Shown here in pieces: positions 27,334-35,890 of a stretch of 64,000 nucleotides of DNA. Below the pieces are notes generated by a model. That model was given only the letters and a program-made list of their open reading frames with translations, was not told the origin of the DNA and searched no databases. The translations under genes were made by a program, and so were the position numbers. Position 1 is the first letter of the stretch; every line of letters begins with the position of its first letter. The stretch is from Pseudomonas rhizosphaerae (GTDB taxonomy: Bacteria; Pseudomonadota; Gammaproteobacteria; Pseudomonadales; Pseudomonadaceae): the NCBI RefSeq assembly GCF_000761155.1, contig NZ_CP009533.1, positions 496,001-560,000 on the forward strand, read 5' to 3'.

Positions 27334-28536
27334 ATGGAAATGCCGAATGGCGGAGTATCGGGAACACGGGATTCAGGGGCTTACACAGACCTCAATCGCC
27401 TGAGCTCGTTGAAAGTCGGGGATCGCGACAGCGAGGCCAACCTGCGCAAGGTGGCCCAGGAATTCGAGTCGCTGTTCCTCGGTGAAATGCTCAAGTCCAT
27501 GCGTTCGGCGAATGACGTGTTGGCCAAGGACAATCCGCTGAACACCGAAACCACCAAGCAGTACCAGTCCATGTACGACCAGCAGCTGTCCGTGACCTTG
27601 TCCAAGGAAGGTGGCGGCATTGGCCTGCAGGACGTGCTCATGCGCCAGCTGTCCAAGACCAAGGGCGTGGCCCGTGCCGGCGCGAACCCGTTCGCCCATG
27701 CCGACAACAGCCTCAACAAGCCCCTGGGTGCCACCCGCGACGCTTCGGCCGATGCCAAGGCCGCAGGCACCCCGGCACATAACGACATCGCCCTGCTCAA
27801 CCAGCGTCGTCTGTCGTTGCCAAGCAAGCTGGCCGATCGTCTGGTGGCCGGCATCGTGCCATCGGCGGCCACCGAGGCAGGCGCTGCCACGGGCAGCAAG
27901 AACCTCATCAACGTCCCGGCCAGTGCACCGGCCAACAGCATTGCCAATGCCGTGCGCAGCGGTGCGGCGGTCGAGGGCAGCAGCCTGGCGAAAAGTGTCG
28001 CCCAGCCGCCCCTGGCCCCGGCCAAGCGTGCCTTTGGCTCGTCCGACGAATTCATCGCGACCATGCTGCCCATGGCCGAAAAAGCCGCTGCGCGCATCGG
28101 TGTCGACCCCAAGGTGCTGGTCGCCCAGGCGGCGCTGGAAACCGGTTGGGGCAAATCGATCATGCGCGCAGACGACGGCAGCAGCAGTCACAACCTGTTC
28201 GGCATCAAGGCCACCGGCAACTGGAAGGGCGAGAACGCCCGCGCGATCACCAGCGAATTCCGTAATGGGCAGATGGTCAAGGAAACCGCCGATTTCCGCT
28301 CGTACGGCTCCTATGAAGACAGCTTCCACGACCTGGTCAGCCTGTTGCAGAACAACGACCGCTACCAGGGCGTGGTCAAGGCCGCGGACAACCCCGAACA
28401 ATTCGTCAAGGAACTGCAGAAGGCCGGCTACGCCACCGACCCGAACTACGCCAGCAAGATCTCCTCGATCGCCAAGCAGATGCAAGGCTATGAGACCTAC
28501 GCTCGCAGCAGCACCAGCGCTACCACGAATCTATAA
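27334..28536 (+). CDS. flgJ: FlgJ, rod cap with peptidoglycan hydrolase domain
   Basis: A 400-residue bifunctional protein. The N-terminal rod-binding domain (about 1-110) has LRKVAQEFESLFLGEMLKSM. A Lys/Ala/Ser-rich linker (about 110-245) follows, then a C-terminal glucosaminidase-type domain (about 250-390) with catalytic E269 in QAALETGWGKS and SSSHNLFGIKA. It opens the murein layer as the rod grows. It lies 11 bp from both flgI and flgK. Confidence 0.95.
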   Translation: MEMPNGGVSGTRDSGAYTDLNRLSSLKVGDRDSEANLRKVAQEFESLFLGEMLKSMRSANDVLAKDNPLNTETTKQYQSMYDQQLSVTLSKEGGGIGLQDVLMRQLSKTKGVARAGANPFAHADNSLNKPLGATRDASADAKAAGTPAHNDIALLNQRRLSLPSKLADRLVAGIVPSAATEAGAATGSKNLINVPASAPANSIANAVRSGAAVEGSSLAKSVAQPPLAPAKRAFGSSDEFIATMLPMAEKAAARIGVDPKVLVAQAALETGWGKSIMRADDGSSSHNLFGIKATGNWKGENARAITSEFRNGQMVKETADFRSYGSYEDSFHDLVSLLQNNDRYQGVVKAADNPEQFVKELQKAGYATDPNYASKISSIAKQMQGYETYARSSTSATTNL

Positions 28537-28547
28537 GGCTTGAACCC

Positions 28548-30590
28548 ATGTCGAATCTGATCTCCATTGGGCTGTCCGGTCTGGCGTCCAGCCAGGCATC
28601 CCTGGCGACCACCGGTAACAACATCGCCAACGTCGCGACCGCCGGCTATTCGCGGCAGTCCGTGGTGAACACTGCCAGTGGCTTGCAGAATATCGGCGTG
28701 GGCTACCTGGGCACCGGCACCACGATTTCCGACGTGCGCCGTATCTACAGCAGCTACATGGATACCCAGTTGCAGACCAGCACTGCACTGAGCAACGACG
28801 CGAGCGCGTACAGCGCCCAGATCAACAGCATCGACAAACTGCTGTCGGACGGCAGCACTGGCATCAGCGCAGTGCTCAGCAGCTTCTTCTCCGCCGTGCA
28901 GACCGCCGCCGCCAACCCCAGCGATACGTCGTCGCGGCAACTGCTGCTGACCCAGGCGCAAACCCTGAGCAATCGCTTCAATTCGATTTCGGCGCAGTTC
29001 AGCCAGCAGAACGACAGCATCAATGCGTCGCTGACCACCTTGACCGGGCAGGTCAACAAGCTCAGTGGCAACATCGCCGAGCTCAACAAGCAGATCACCG
29101 CGATGTCGGGCACCGGTGCCACGCCCAACAGCCTGCTCGATGCGCGCAACGAAAACGTCCGCCAGCTCAACGAGCTGGTCGGCGTGACCGTGCAACAGCG
29201 CGACGGCAACTACGACGTCTACCTGGGCTCGGGCCAGTCACTGGTCACCGGCGGCTCGGCGAACTCGCTGGTGGCAACACCCGGCGTGGCCGACAAGAGC
29301 CAGTACGGTTTGAGCATCCAGTACCAGGGCTACAGCACCGACGTGACCTCGGTGACCACCGGCGGCGAGATCGGCGGCCTGCTGCGTTTTCGCAGCGACG
29401 CCCTGAACCCGGCAATCAACGAGCTGGGGCGCACTGCCATTGTCGTGACCGACACCCTGAACAGCCAGTTGGGCAGGGGTATCGACCTCAACGGTGATTT
29501 CGGCTCCTCGGTGTTTTCCAGCATCAACAGCGCGACCGCCGTTGCCAACCGCAGCCTGGCGGCGTCCAGCAACAGCGCAGGGTCGGGCAACCTCAGCGTG
29601 AGCGTGGCCGATTCCAGCAAGCTGACCATCTATGACTACAACGTCAAGTTCAGCAGCGCCAGTGCCTACAGCGTGACCCGTTCGGACGGCACCTCGATGG
29701 GCAACTTCGACCTGGGCACGACCCCTGCGCCAGTAGTCGACGGGGTCACCCTGGGCCTGAACGGCAAGGTCGCGACCGGCGACAGCTTCGTCGTCACGCC
29801 AACCCGTAGCGGTGCAAGCGCCATCACCACCACGCTCACCGACTCGAACAAGCTGGCCTTCGCCGCGCCGCTCACGGGCACCGCGACAGTCGGCAACTCC
29901 GGCACCGGCACCTTCACCCAGCCGGTGCTGAGCAGCAAGCTGGACATCTACAGCGGCACGGCCCTGAGCCAGTTGCAGAGCGGCATCGAAACCTCGTCGC
30001 CGGTCAAGCTGGTGTTCGGCAAGACCACCGACGGCGCGCAGGGCTACAGCCTGTACAACGCTGCCGGCACCAGTATCGGCAGCGGCACCATCGTGCCCGG
30101 CCAGAGCAACAACCTCAGCCTGACCGTGCCGGTGGTGGGTGCCGATGGCCAGCCCGTCAACGGCGCCGACGGCAAGCAGCTGACCTTCAAATTCGAAACC
30201 ACCGTGGGCGGCACCCCGGCCGTCAACGACAGCTACACCGTGTCGTTCAACGCCGACGGCAAATCCGACAACCGCAACGCCACGCAACTGCTGGCGCTGC
30301 AGACCAAGGCCACCGTCGGCGCCACGGCAGGCAACCCCGGCATGAGCTTCACCAGTGCCTACGCTTCGCTGGTGGAGCGGGTCGGCGCCAAGGCCAGCCA
30401 GGCCACGGTCGACACCAAAGCCACCGGTGCCGTCCTGACCCAGGCCAAGACCAATCGCGACTCGGTATCGGGCGTCAACCTGGACGATGAAGCGGCCTCC
30501 CTGGTGAAGTTCCAGCAGTACTACACGGCGTCCTCGCAGATCATCAAGGCTGCGCAGGAAACATTCAGCGTCCTGATCAACGCCCTTTAA
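28548..30590 (+). CDS. flgK: FlgK, hook-filament junction protein 1
   Basis: A 680-residue axial protein. The N-terminus carries LISIGLSGLASSQASLATTG and NNIANVATAGYSRQSV, and the C-terminus carries VSGVNLDDEAASLVKFQQYY and ASSQIIKAAQETFSVLI, which pair in the D0/D1 core. The central 300 or so residues form large variable outer domains with repeated Ser/Thr/Gly-rich beta segments, the usual pattern for the long Pseudomonas FlgK. It is chaperoned by FlgN. Confidence 0.96.
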   Translation: MSNLISIGLSGLASSQASLATTGNNIANVATAGYSRQSVVNTASGLQNIGVGYLGTGTTISDVRRIYSSYMDTQLQTSTALSNDASAYSAQINSIDKLLSDGSTGISAVLSSFFSAVQTAAANPSDTSSRQLLLTQAQTLSNRFNSISAQFSQQNDSINASLTTLTGQVNKLSGNIAELNKQITAMSGTGATPNSLLDARNENVRQLNELVGVTVQQRDGNYDVYLGSGQSLVTGGSANSLVATPGVADKSQYGLSIQYQGYSTDVTSVTTGGEIGGLLRFRSDALNPAINELGRTAIVVTDTLNSQLGRGIDLNGDFGSSVFSSINSATAVANRSLAASSNSAGSGNLSVSVADSSKLTIYDYNVKFSSASAYSVTRSDGTSMGNFDLGTTPAPVVDGVTLGLNGKVATGDSFVVTPTRSGASAITTTLTDSNKLAFAAPLTGTATVGNSGTGTFTQPVLSSKLDIYSGTALSQLQSGIETSSPVKLVFGKTTDGAQGYSLYNAAGTSIGSGTIVPGQSNNLSLTVPVVGADGQPVNGADGKQLTFKFETTVGGTPAVNDSYTVSFNADGKSDNRNATQLLALQTKATVGATAGNPGMSFTSAYASLVERVGAKASQATVDTKATGAVLTQAKTNRDSVSGVNLDDEAASLVKFQQYYTASSQIIKAAQETFSVLINAL

Positions 30591-30603
30591 GGAATAGTCG
30601 ACC

Positions 30604-32205
30604 ATGCGAATTTCCACCTCTCAGTATTTCGAGACCAGCGCGACCGGCTATTCCAAGAATTTCTCGGACACCGCCAAGACCCAGGCGCAGATCAGCTCGG
30701 GCAACCGCATCCAGAGCGCCGGCGACGATCCGGTCGGTGCCGCCAAGCTGTTGCAGTTGCAGCAGCAGAGCACCTTGCTGACTCAGTACAGCGGCAACAT
30801 GACCAGCGTTACCAATTCGCTGACCCAGGAAGAAAGTGTGCTCGACAGCATCACCACGGCGTTGCAGCGGGCGCAGGAGTTGACCATCCAGGCCGGTAAC
30901 GGTGGCCTGAGCGACGCCGACCGTACTTCCATCGCCAGCGAAATCGGCGAGATCGAGAAAAACGTCCTGGGCCTGCTCAACACCAAGGACTCCAACGGCC
31001 AGTACATGTTCTCCGGTTCCAAGACCAGCACGCCGCCTTATGTGCAGAACAGCGACGGCAGCTACACCTATCAGGGCGACCAGACTCAGCTCAGCCTGCA
31101 GGTGTCCGACACCCTGCAACTGGCCACCAACGACACCGGCTACGGCATCCTCGAAACGGCGGTGAACACCAGCCGCACGCAGACCAGCATGACCGCTCCA
31201 GTGGATGCAAACGGCGCCGTGGTCGACGACGGCCGGGTGACGGTGTCCGATGGCCGCCTGGAATCCTTGACCACCTACAACAAGGCCTTTACCGACGGTC
31301 AGCCGTACACCCTCAAGTTCGCGAGCAGCACGCAGTTCACCATCACCAGCAGCAAAGGCCTGGACGTGACGTCGCAGGTCGGCGGCAACGGCACGTTCGA
31401 CCCCAAGGCGAACGGCGGTACCACCATCAGCCTGTACGGTGTGGAGTTCGACATCGACGTGGCGGCCAAGGACAGCGACCTGGGCACCGTATCCGATGCC
31501 GACATCGCCGGGCGCACGTTCAGCCTAGGCAGCAAGCCGGACAGCCTCAGCTCGACGCGCAACGCGGCCAATACCTCCACGGCGCAGCTGACCAGCGCGA
31601 ACGTGACCAATACCGATGCCTACGCGGCCGGTTTTCCAGCCGGTGGGGCGGTGATCAAGTTCACCAGCAACAGTGAATACGAGGTCTATGCCCAGCCGCT
31701 GACCGATTCCAGTCGGGCCATCGGCAAGGGTACGGTGGACGCCGCTGCCAGTGGCAGTACGATCACGGCTGCAGGGGTGACTTTCAAGCTTTCCGGTGAA
31801 GCGGGCGCGGGCGACAGCTTCAGCGTCAACGCCAACAGCCACAAGACCCAGAACGTGCTGGACACGCTGCACCAGCTCAAGACGGCCTTGGAGAAACCGG
31901 TGACGGACGCCAAGTCCGCGCAGGCGCTGAAGAATGCCACCGATTCGGCTTTGGGCAATCTGGCCAGTGCCAACGAGAATATCGACATCTCCCGCGGGCA
32001 GATCGGTGCGCGGCTCAATTCGCTGGCCATCCAGAACGACGAGAACGTCAGCCTGGCCCTGGCCAACAAGAGCACTCAGTCGGCGATCGCCGACACCGAC
32101 TTCGCCACGGCGTCGGTCACCCTGAGCCTGCAACAGACCATGCTGCAGGCGTCGCAGCTGGCCTTCGCGAAGATCTCCCAGCTGAGTCTGTTCAACAAAC
32201 TGTGA
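30604..32205 (+). CDS. flgL: FlgL, hook-filament junction protein 3
   Basis: A 533-residue junction protein. The flagellin-like ends are present: MRISTSQYFETSATGYSKN and ISSGNRIQSAGDDPVGAAKL at the start, and DTDFATASVTLSLQQTMLQAS with AFAKISQLSLFNKL at the end. A central insert (about 190-400) makes it longer than the P. aeruginosa protein I recall. It connects FlgK to the filament and is the last gene of the flgFGHIJKL operon. Confidence 0.95.
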   Translation: MRISTSQYFETSATGYSKNFSDTAKTQAQISSGNRIQSAGDDPVGAAKLLQLQQQSTLLTQYSGNMTSVTNSLTQEESVLDSITTALQRAQELTIQAGNGGLSDADRTSIASEIGEIEKNVLGLLNTKDSNGQYMFSGSKTSTPPYVQNSDGSYTYQGDQTQLSLQVSDTLQLATNDTGYGILETAVNTSRTQTSMTAPVDANGAVVDDGRVTVSDGRLESLTTYNKAFTDGQPYTLKFASSTQFTITSSKGLDVTSQVGGNGTFDPKANGGTTISLYGVEFDIDVAAKDSDLGTVSDADIAGRTFSLGSKPDSLSSTRNAANTSTAQLTSANVTNTDAYAAGFPAGGAVIKFTSNSEYEVYAQPLTDSSRAIGKGTVDAAASGSTITAAGVTFKLSGEAGAGDSFSVNANSHKTQNVLDTLHQLKTALEKPVTDAKSAQALKNATDSALGNLASANENIDISRGQIGARLNSLAIQNDENVSLALANKSTQSAIADTDFATASVTLSLQQTMLQASQLAFAKISQLSLFNKL

Positions 32206-32325
32206 TGGGCGGGGCGCACGCCCTGCCTGCCGTGCCCGTGCACCGCGCGCCATTTCCTACGGCCTATGGCACAATAACTGTGTGACCAATGGGTCGAATC
32301 GTGCATCTTCACCCTTATGTAATGC

Positions 32326-32363
32326 CAGGCCGCTGCATCAGCGGCCTGCAGCTGCTTGTTTTT
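32326..32363 (+). terminator. Probable terminator after flgL
   Basis: CAGGCCGCTG / CAGCGGCCTG form a perfect 10-bp stem with a 3-nt loop, and a TTTTT run follows about 10 nt later. It lies 120 bp after flgL. A second GC hairpin (GGCGCCG/CGGCGCC) lies at 32374-32398. The rest of this 271-bp gap shows no gene. Confidence 0.55.
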
Positions 32364-32476
32364 CGGCAGCGCTGGCGCCGTCCCCCGAGGTCGGCGCCGC
32401 CTGACACCCTTTTCGATGGCATCGCGCAAACGCCCCGCGCGATGGCCTCCAGCTACCTTTGTATTGGGAAGCCACA

Positions 32477-33403
32477 ATGATTGGCATAAAAAGCATCGCG
32501 AGTTACGTGCCTGCCGAAGGCTTGGACAACTACGCCCAAGGTGCCAAATTCGCCAAGGATGAAGATTTCATCATCGGCAAGATCGGCTCGGCCTTCCTGC
32601 CGCGCAAGGCTGCCGAGCAGGAGACGTCCGACCTGTGCGTGGAGGCGGCCAATGCGCTGTTCGCCAGCAACCCGCAGTTGTCTCGCGAGTCCATCGACGC
32701 TCTGATCGTCGTCACCCAGAACGGGGACGAGGAAGGCTTGCCGCACACCGCCGCCATCGTCCAGGACAAGCTTGGCCTGGGGACCCACGTCGCAGCCTTC
32801 GACATCAGCCTGGGTTGCTCGGGCTATGTGTACGGCATCTATGCGCTCAAGGGCTTCATGGAAGCGGCCGGGCTGAAGAACGGCCTGCTGATCACCGCTG
32901 ACCCGTACTCCAAGATCGTCGACCCCGAAGATCGCAACACCACCATGTTGTTTGGTGACGCGGCCACTGCAACCTGGATGGGCGAAGATGCGCCCTGGCA
33001 GTTGGGCAAGGCCAAGTTCGGCACCGACGGTTCCGGCGCGCCGCACCTGAAGGTCACCGATGGCGTGTTCTTCATGAACGGCCGTCAGGTGTTCAACTTC
33101 GCATTGCTCAAAGTGCCCGCGCACCTGCACGAGTTGCTCGACGAATCGGGGCTGACCAGTGCCGACGTCGATGCCTACTGCATCCACCAGGGCAGTGCGG
33201 CAATCGTCGACGCCGTGGCGCGACGGTTCGAGGAGGAGCCGGAGAAGTTCATCAAGGACATGGTCGAAACCGGAAATACCGTGTCCAGCAGCATTCCGTT
33301 GTTGCTGGAAAAACACGTACTGGATTCGTCCTGGAAACGAGTCGCCCTGAGCGGCTTCGGTGTCGGCCTGTCCTGGGGCTCGGCGCTTATCTACCGTCCC
33401 TGA
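32477..33403 (+). CDS. FabH-like 3-oxoacyl-ACP synthase III, orphan in flagellin glycosylation position
   Basis: A 308-residue beta-ketoacyl-ACP synthase III homologue. The Cys-His-Asn triad is intact: C114 (ISLGCSGYVYG), H237 (IHQGSA) and N267 (GNTVSSSIP). The enzyme class condenses an acyl-CoA with malonyl-ACP. Its location between flgL and fliC is characteristic of Pseudomonas, where a KASIII gene (orf3 in P. syringae) accompanies flagellin glycosyltransferases; no such transferase is present here. It is unlikely to be the housekeeping FabH given the context. The start at 32477 has GGGAAG upstream. The true substrate is unknown. Confidence 0.88.
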   Translation: MIGIKSIASYVPAEGLDNYAQGAKFAKDEDFIIGKIGSAFLPRKAAEQETSDLCVEAANALFASNPQLSRESIDALIVVTQNGDEEGLPHTAAIVQDKLGLGTHVAAFDISLGCSGYVYGIYALKGFMEAAGLKNGLLITADPYSKIVDPEDRNTTMLFGDAATATWMGEDAPWQLGKAKFGTDGSGAPHLKVTDGVFFMNGRQVFNFALLKVPAHLHELLDESGLTSADVDAYCIHQGSAAIVDAVARRFEEEPEKFIKDMVETGNTVSSSIPLLLEKHVLDSSWKRVALSGFGVGLSWGSALIYRP

Positions 33404-33416
33404 CACACCGCGCCGC

Positions 33417-33627
33417 CCGCCGACGCGGCTCGCGCCGCTGCTACAGACCCGGGCCGCGCGCCAGCGCAGCGTCGATCCAACCCCACCGCGTTGCCCGCCG
33501 ACGCGGCGTCGATCCAACCCCACCGCGTTGCCTGCCGACGCGGCATTGATCCAACCCCACCAACCCACCGTTGCTCGCCGATGCGGACACTGCGATTCTC
33601 TGTAGCAGCGGCGCGAGCCGCGTCCGG
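33417..33627. repeat. REP-like inverted pair in the fabH-like/fliC gap
   Basis: The element at 33417-33446 and its reverse complement at 33600-33627 match the pair at 16581-16697. Between them lies a 37-bp tandem repeat. The 544-bp gap 33404-33947 holds this repeat block, two sigma-28-type promoters and the fliC leader. Short open frames here are by-products of the repeats. Confidence 0.85.
33471..33580 (+). repeat. 37-bp tandem repeat, about three copies
   Basis: The word GATCCAACCCCACC recurs with starts of the unit at 33471, 33508 and 33545, exactly 37 bp apart. The first two units are nearly identical; the third diverges at its end. Each unit contains a partial REP core (GCCGACGCGGC). 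Confidence 0.85.
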
Positions 33628-33735
33628 TGTCACCGCGTTCTTGCAGACACACCACGTCCATCGCGTCGTGGCCCGCACCGGTGCGACCGTCTATCCGTTG
33701 ACGCCAGAAATCCACGCTTTTCCCATTTACCTCCC

Positions 33736-33762
33736 TCAAGTTCCCCGTTCCCCGGACGAAAT
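33736..33762 (+). promoter_or_regulatory. Second, weaker sigma-28-like promoter upstream of fliC
   Basis: TCAAGTTC, 11 nt, GACGAAAT has correct spacing but only 5 of 8 matches at -10. It lies 106 bp upstream of the better site at 33842. It may be inactive. Confidence 0.35.
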
Positions 33763-33841
33763 AGTTATCAAGAGAGATCAAGCCAACGCTTGCTTTTTCC
33801 GGCTACAGCGGCTCGAAGGCGAAAAAACATTGCAATCGCCC

Positions 33842-33868
33842 TCAAGCAAAGCGCTGAACCGACGATAA
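33842..33868 (+). promoter_or_regulatory. Sigma-28 (FliA) promoter of fliC
   Basis: TCAAGCAA, 11 nt, GACGATAA. The -10 matches GCCGATAA at 7 of 8 positions, and TCAAG is the usual Pseudomonas -35. It predicts a leader of about 70 nt before the fliC ATG. Confidence 0.8.
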
Positions 33869-33947
33869 CTACTATGAAGGTTCTCTAGGCCACACCCGGC
33901 GCTCGCCAGGGCCGGAAGCCACAGCTAACAACCCCGAGGAATTTGTC

Positions 33948-35387
33948 ATGGCCTTATCCGTAAACACCAACACCGCTTCCTTGACCGTTCAGAAAAACCT
34001 GAACAAGGCTTCCGATGCGCTGAGCACCTCGATGACCCGTCTTTCCTCGGGCCTGAAAATCAACAGCGCCAAGGACGATGCCGCCGGCCTGCAGATCTCC
34101 AACCGTCTGACCAGCCAGATCAACGGCCTGTCGGTTGCAGTGAAGAACGCCAACGACGGTATCTCCATCGCCCAGACCGCTGAAGGCGCGATGCAGGAAT
34201 CCACCAACATCCTGCAACGTATGCGTGAACTGGCTCTGCAATCTGCGAACGGTTCGAACAGCACCGACGACCGTACTTCGCTGCAGTCCGAGTACACCCA
34301 GCTGACTTCGGAACTGACCCGAATCGCCAACACCACCACCTTTGGTGGTCGTAACCTGGTCGACGGCTCGTTCGGTTCAACCGCCTTCCAGATCGGTGCC
34401 AACGCCAACGAAACCATCAACGTAACGTTGGGCGATGTGTCCGCCAACGCTATCGGTTCCCAGCAGGTCAAGAGCGTCGGCGTGCCTGTATCGGCTACCG
34501 GTGTCGCAGGCGGCGCAATCAAGGTTACCGGCGGCGGCACCACTGCAGATGTCACCATCGCTGCAAAAGCCTCGGCCAAGACCATCGCAGGTCAACTGAA
34601 TGGTGCAGTGCCTGGTCTTACTGCCAGGGCAAGCACTGAGGCATCCTTCACTGTAGATGCAGCTGCCAAGACTGCTCCCGCGACTTTCACCATGAAAGTG
34701 GGCGATAGCGCAGCGGTGAGCATGGTCGGTGTGACCGATACAGCTTCCTTGGCCGATCAGCTGAACTCGAACGCTGCCAAACTGGGTATCAGTGTCAGCT
34801 ATGACAGCAAAGCTGGCACTCTTTCGGTCAAGTCTGATACTGGTGAGAACATCGTATTCGGTGTAGATGCAGTGGCGGGGACTGGCGCAGGCAATGTGAA
34901 AGTGGCTACCAAGGACGCCAAAGGTGATCTCGGGACAGCTGTTGCCGTGACCGACGCCTTCATTGCCACCGGCGCAGTGTCTCTCGATTCGGCCAAAGGC
35001 TACTCTGTTGCGGGTGCTGGCGTAGAAGGTCTGTTCGCGGCTACCGGTACTACCAGTGCGGCCTCTGAACTAACTTCGGTGAGCAAAACCGACATCACCA
35101 CCGCTTTCAACGCCCAGAACGCCATCGCTGCACTGGACAAGGCCATCTCCAACATCGACGCCCAGCGCGCCGACTTGGGTGCGGTGCAAAACCGTTTCGA
35201 CAGCACTGTATCGAACCTGCAGAGCATCTCCGAGAACTCCTCGGCCGCTCGTAGCCGTATCCAGGACGCCGACTTCGCTTCGGAAACTGCCGAGCTGACC
35301 AAGCAGCAAACCCTGCAGCAGGCATCCACCGCGATCCTGTCCCAGGCCAACCAGCTGCCATCGTCGGTACTGAAATTGCTTCAGTAA
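33948..35387 (+). CDS. fliC: FliC, flagellin
   Basis: A 479-residue flagellin. The N-terminal D0/D1 (about 1-170) has [36 protein letters not shown] and [15 protein letters not shown]. The C-terminal D1/D0 (about 385-479) has [20 protein letters not shown] and [20 protein letters not shown]. The central part (about 175-380) is a variable surface domain rich in Ala/Ser/Thr/Val. It is the only flagellin in the window. It has a strong GAGGAA ribosome-binding site and a clear terminator, as expected for a very highly expressed gene. Confidence 0.97.
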   Translation: MALSVNTNTASLTVQKNLNKASDALSTSMTRLSSGLKINSAKDDAAGLQISNRLTSQINGLSVAVKNANDGISIAQTAEGAMQESTNILQRMRELALQSANGSNSTDDRTSLQSEYTQLTSELTRIANTTTFGGRNLVDGSFGSTAFQIGANANETINVTLGDVSANAIGSQQVKSVGVPVSATGVAGGAIKVTGGGTTADVTIAAKASAKTIAGQLNGAVPGLTARASTEASFTVDAAAKTAPATFTMKVGDSAAVSMVGVTDTASLADQLNSNAAKLGISVSYDSKAGTLSVKSDTGENIVFGVDAVAGTGAGNVKVATKDAKGDLGTAVAVTDAFIATGAVSLDSAKGYSVAGAGVEGLFAATGTTSAASELTSVSKTDITTAFNAQNAIAALDKAISNIDAQRADLGAVQNRFDSTVSNLQSISENSSAARSRIQDADFASETAELTKQQTLQQASTAILSQANQLPSSVLKLLQ

Positions 35388-35407
35388 TACGGCGCTTTGG
35401 CTGACTA

Positions 35408-35440
35408 ACGGAAGGGTGCCCACGCGCCCTTCCGTTTTTT
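35408..35440 (+). terminator. Rho-independent terminator of fliC
   Basis: ACGGAAGGG / CCCTTCCGT form a 9-bp stem with a 10-nt loop, running directly into TTTTTT. It lies 21 bp after the fliC stop. Confidence 0.9.
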
Positions 35441-35459
35441 GATTTTCGGGGTGATGAAC

Positions 35460-35810
35460 ATGGACATGAGCGTTACAGCGAGATTGCCTCTTGCCGCCAC
35501 GTCAACGCCAGCGCTGCCCAGCGCCGCCTCCCTGCCTGCTCGGCAGGTCAAGCAAGATGAACCCGCGATGCAATCCGTTGCACCCGAGCGGGCCGAATTG
35601 GAACAAGCGGTGAAGGATATTCAGGCGCACGTCGATACTGCGCAGCGCAACCTGGAGTTCTCCATCGACGACTCGACCCACCACGTCGTGGTCAAGGTCA
35701 TCGCTACGGACAGCGGTGAAATCATTCGTCAGTTGCCGACCGAGGCCGCGCTCAAGCTAGCGCAAAGCCTCGCCGACGGTCGCAGCGGTCTGCTCGACGC
35801 GAAGATCTGA
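35460..35810 (+). CDS. flaG: FlaG family protein
   Basis: A 116-residue protein with a disordered N-terminal half and the conserved FlaG half: LEQAVKDIQAHVDTAQRNLE, FSIDDSTHHVVVKVIATDSG and EIIRQLPTEAALKLAQ. FlaG proteins are found beside flagellin genes and influence filament length; the mechanism is poorly known. I chose the ATG at 35460, with GGGGTG 6 nt upstream; several alternative starts (GTG 35451, ATG 35454, ATG 35466) are in frame. It lies between the fliC terminator and fliD. Confidence 0.88.
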   Translation: MDMSVTARLPLAATSTPALPSAASLPARQVKQDEPAMQSVAPERAELEQAVKDIQAHVDTAQRNLEFSIDDSTHHVVVKVIATDSGEIIRQLPTEAALKLAQSLADGRSGLLDAKI

Positions 35811-35890
35811 ACTGGCACGAAAAATGTAGCTGGGTGTGCTTGGGGCGGTATCCGTCAAAAACACGCCTGACTCGATTCTAGGAGATTGCG

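Noticed and set aside
32269..32284. TGGCACAATAACTGTG upstream of the fabH-like gene
   Set aside because: The spacing fits but the -12 GC is GT, and it is 200 bp from the gene with a terminator-like hairpin between.
33417..33627. REP block considered as a CRISPR array
   Set aside because: The repeats are contiguous or inverted without unique spacers, and no cas gene is in the window.
33571..33888. Plus-strand open frame of 105 codons before fliC
   Set aside because: It begins in REP DNA and ends across the fliC promoter; it has no family resemblance and no ribosome-binding site.
35813..35828. TGGCACG-N4-ATGTA, sigma-54-like, upstream of fliD
   Set aside because: The -12 element reads GT instead of the essential GC; kept as a weak possibility only because fliD is FleQ-dependent in P. 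aeruginosa.
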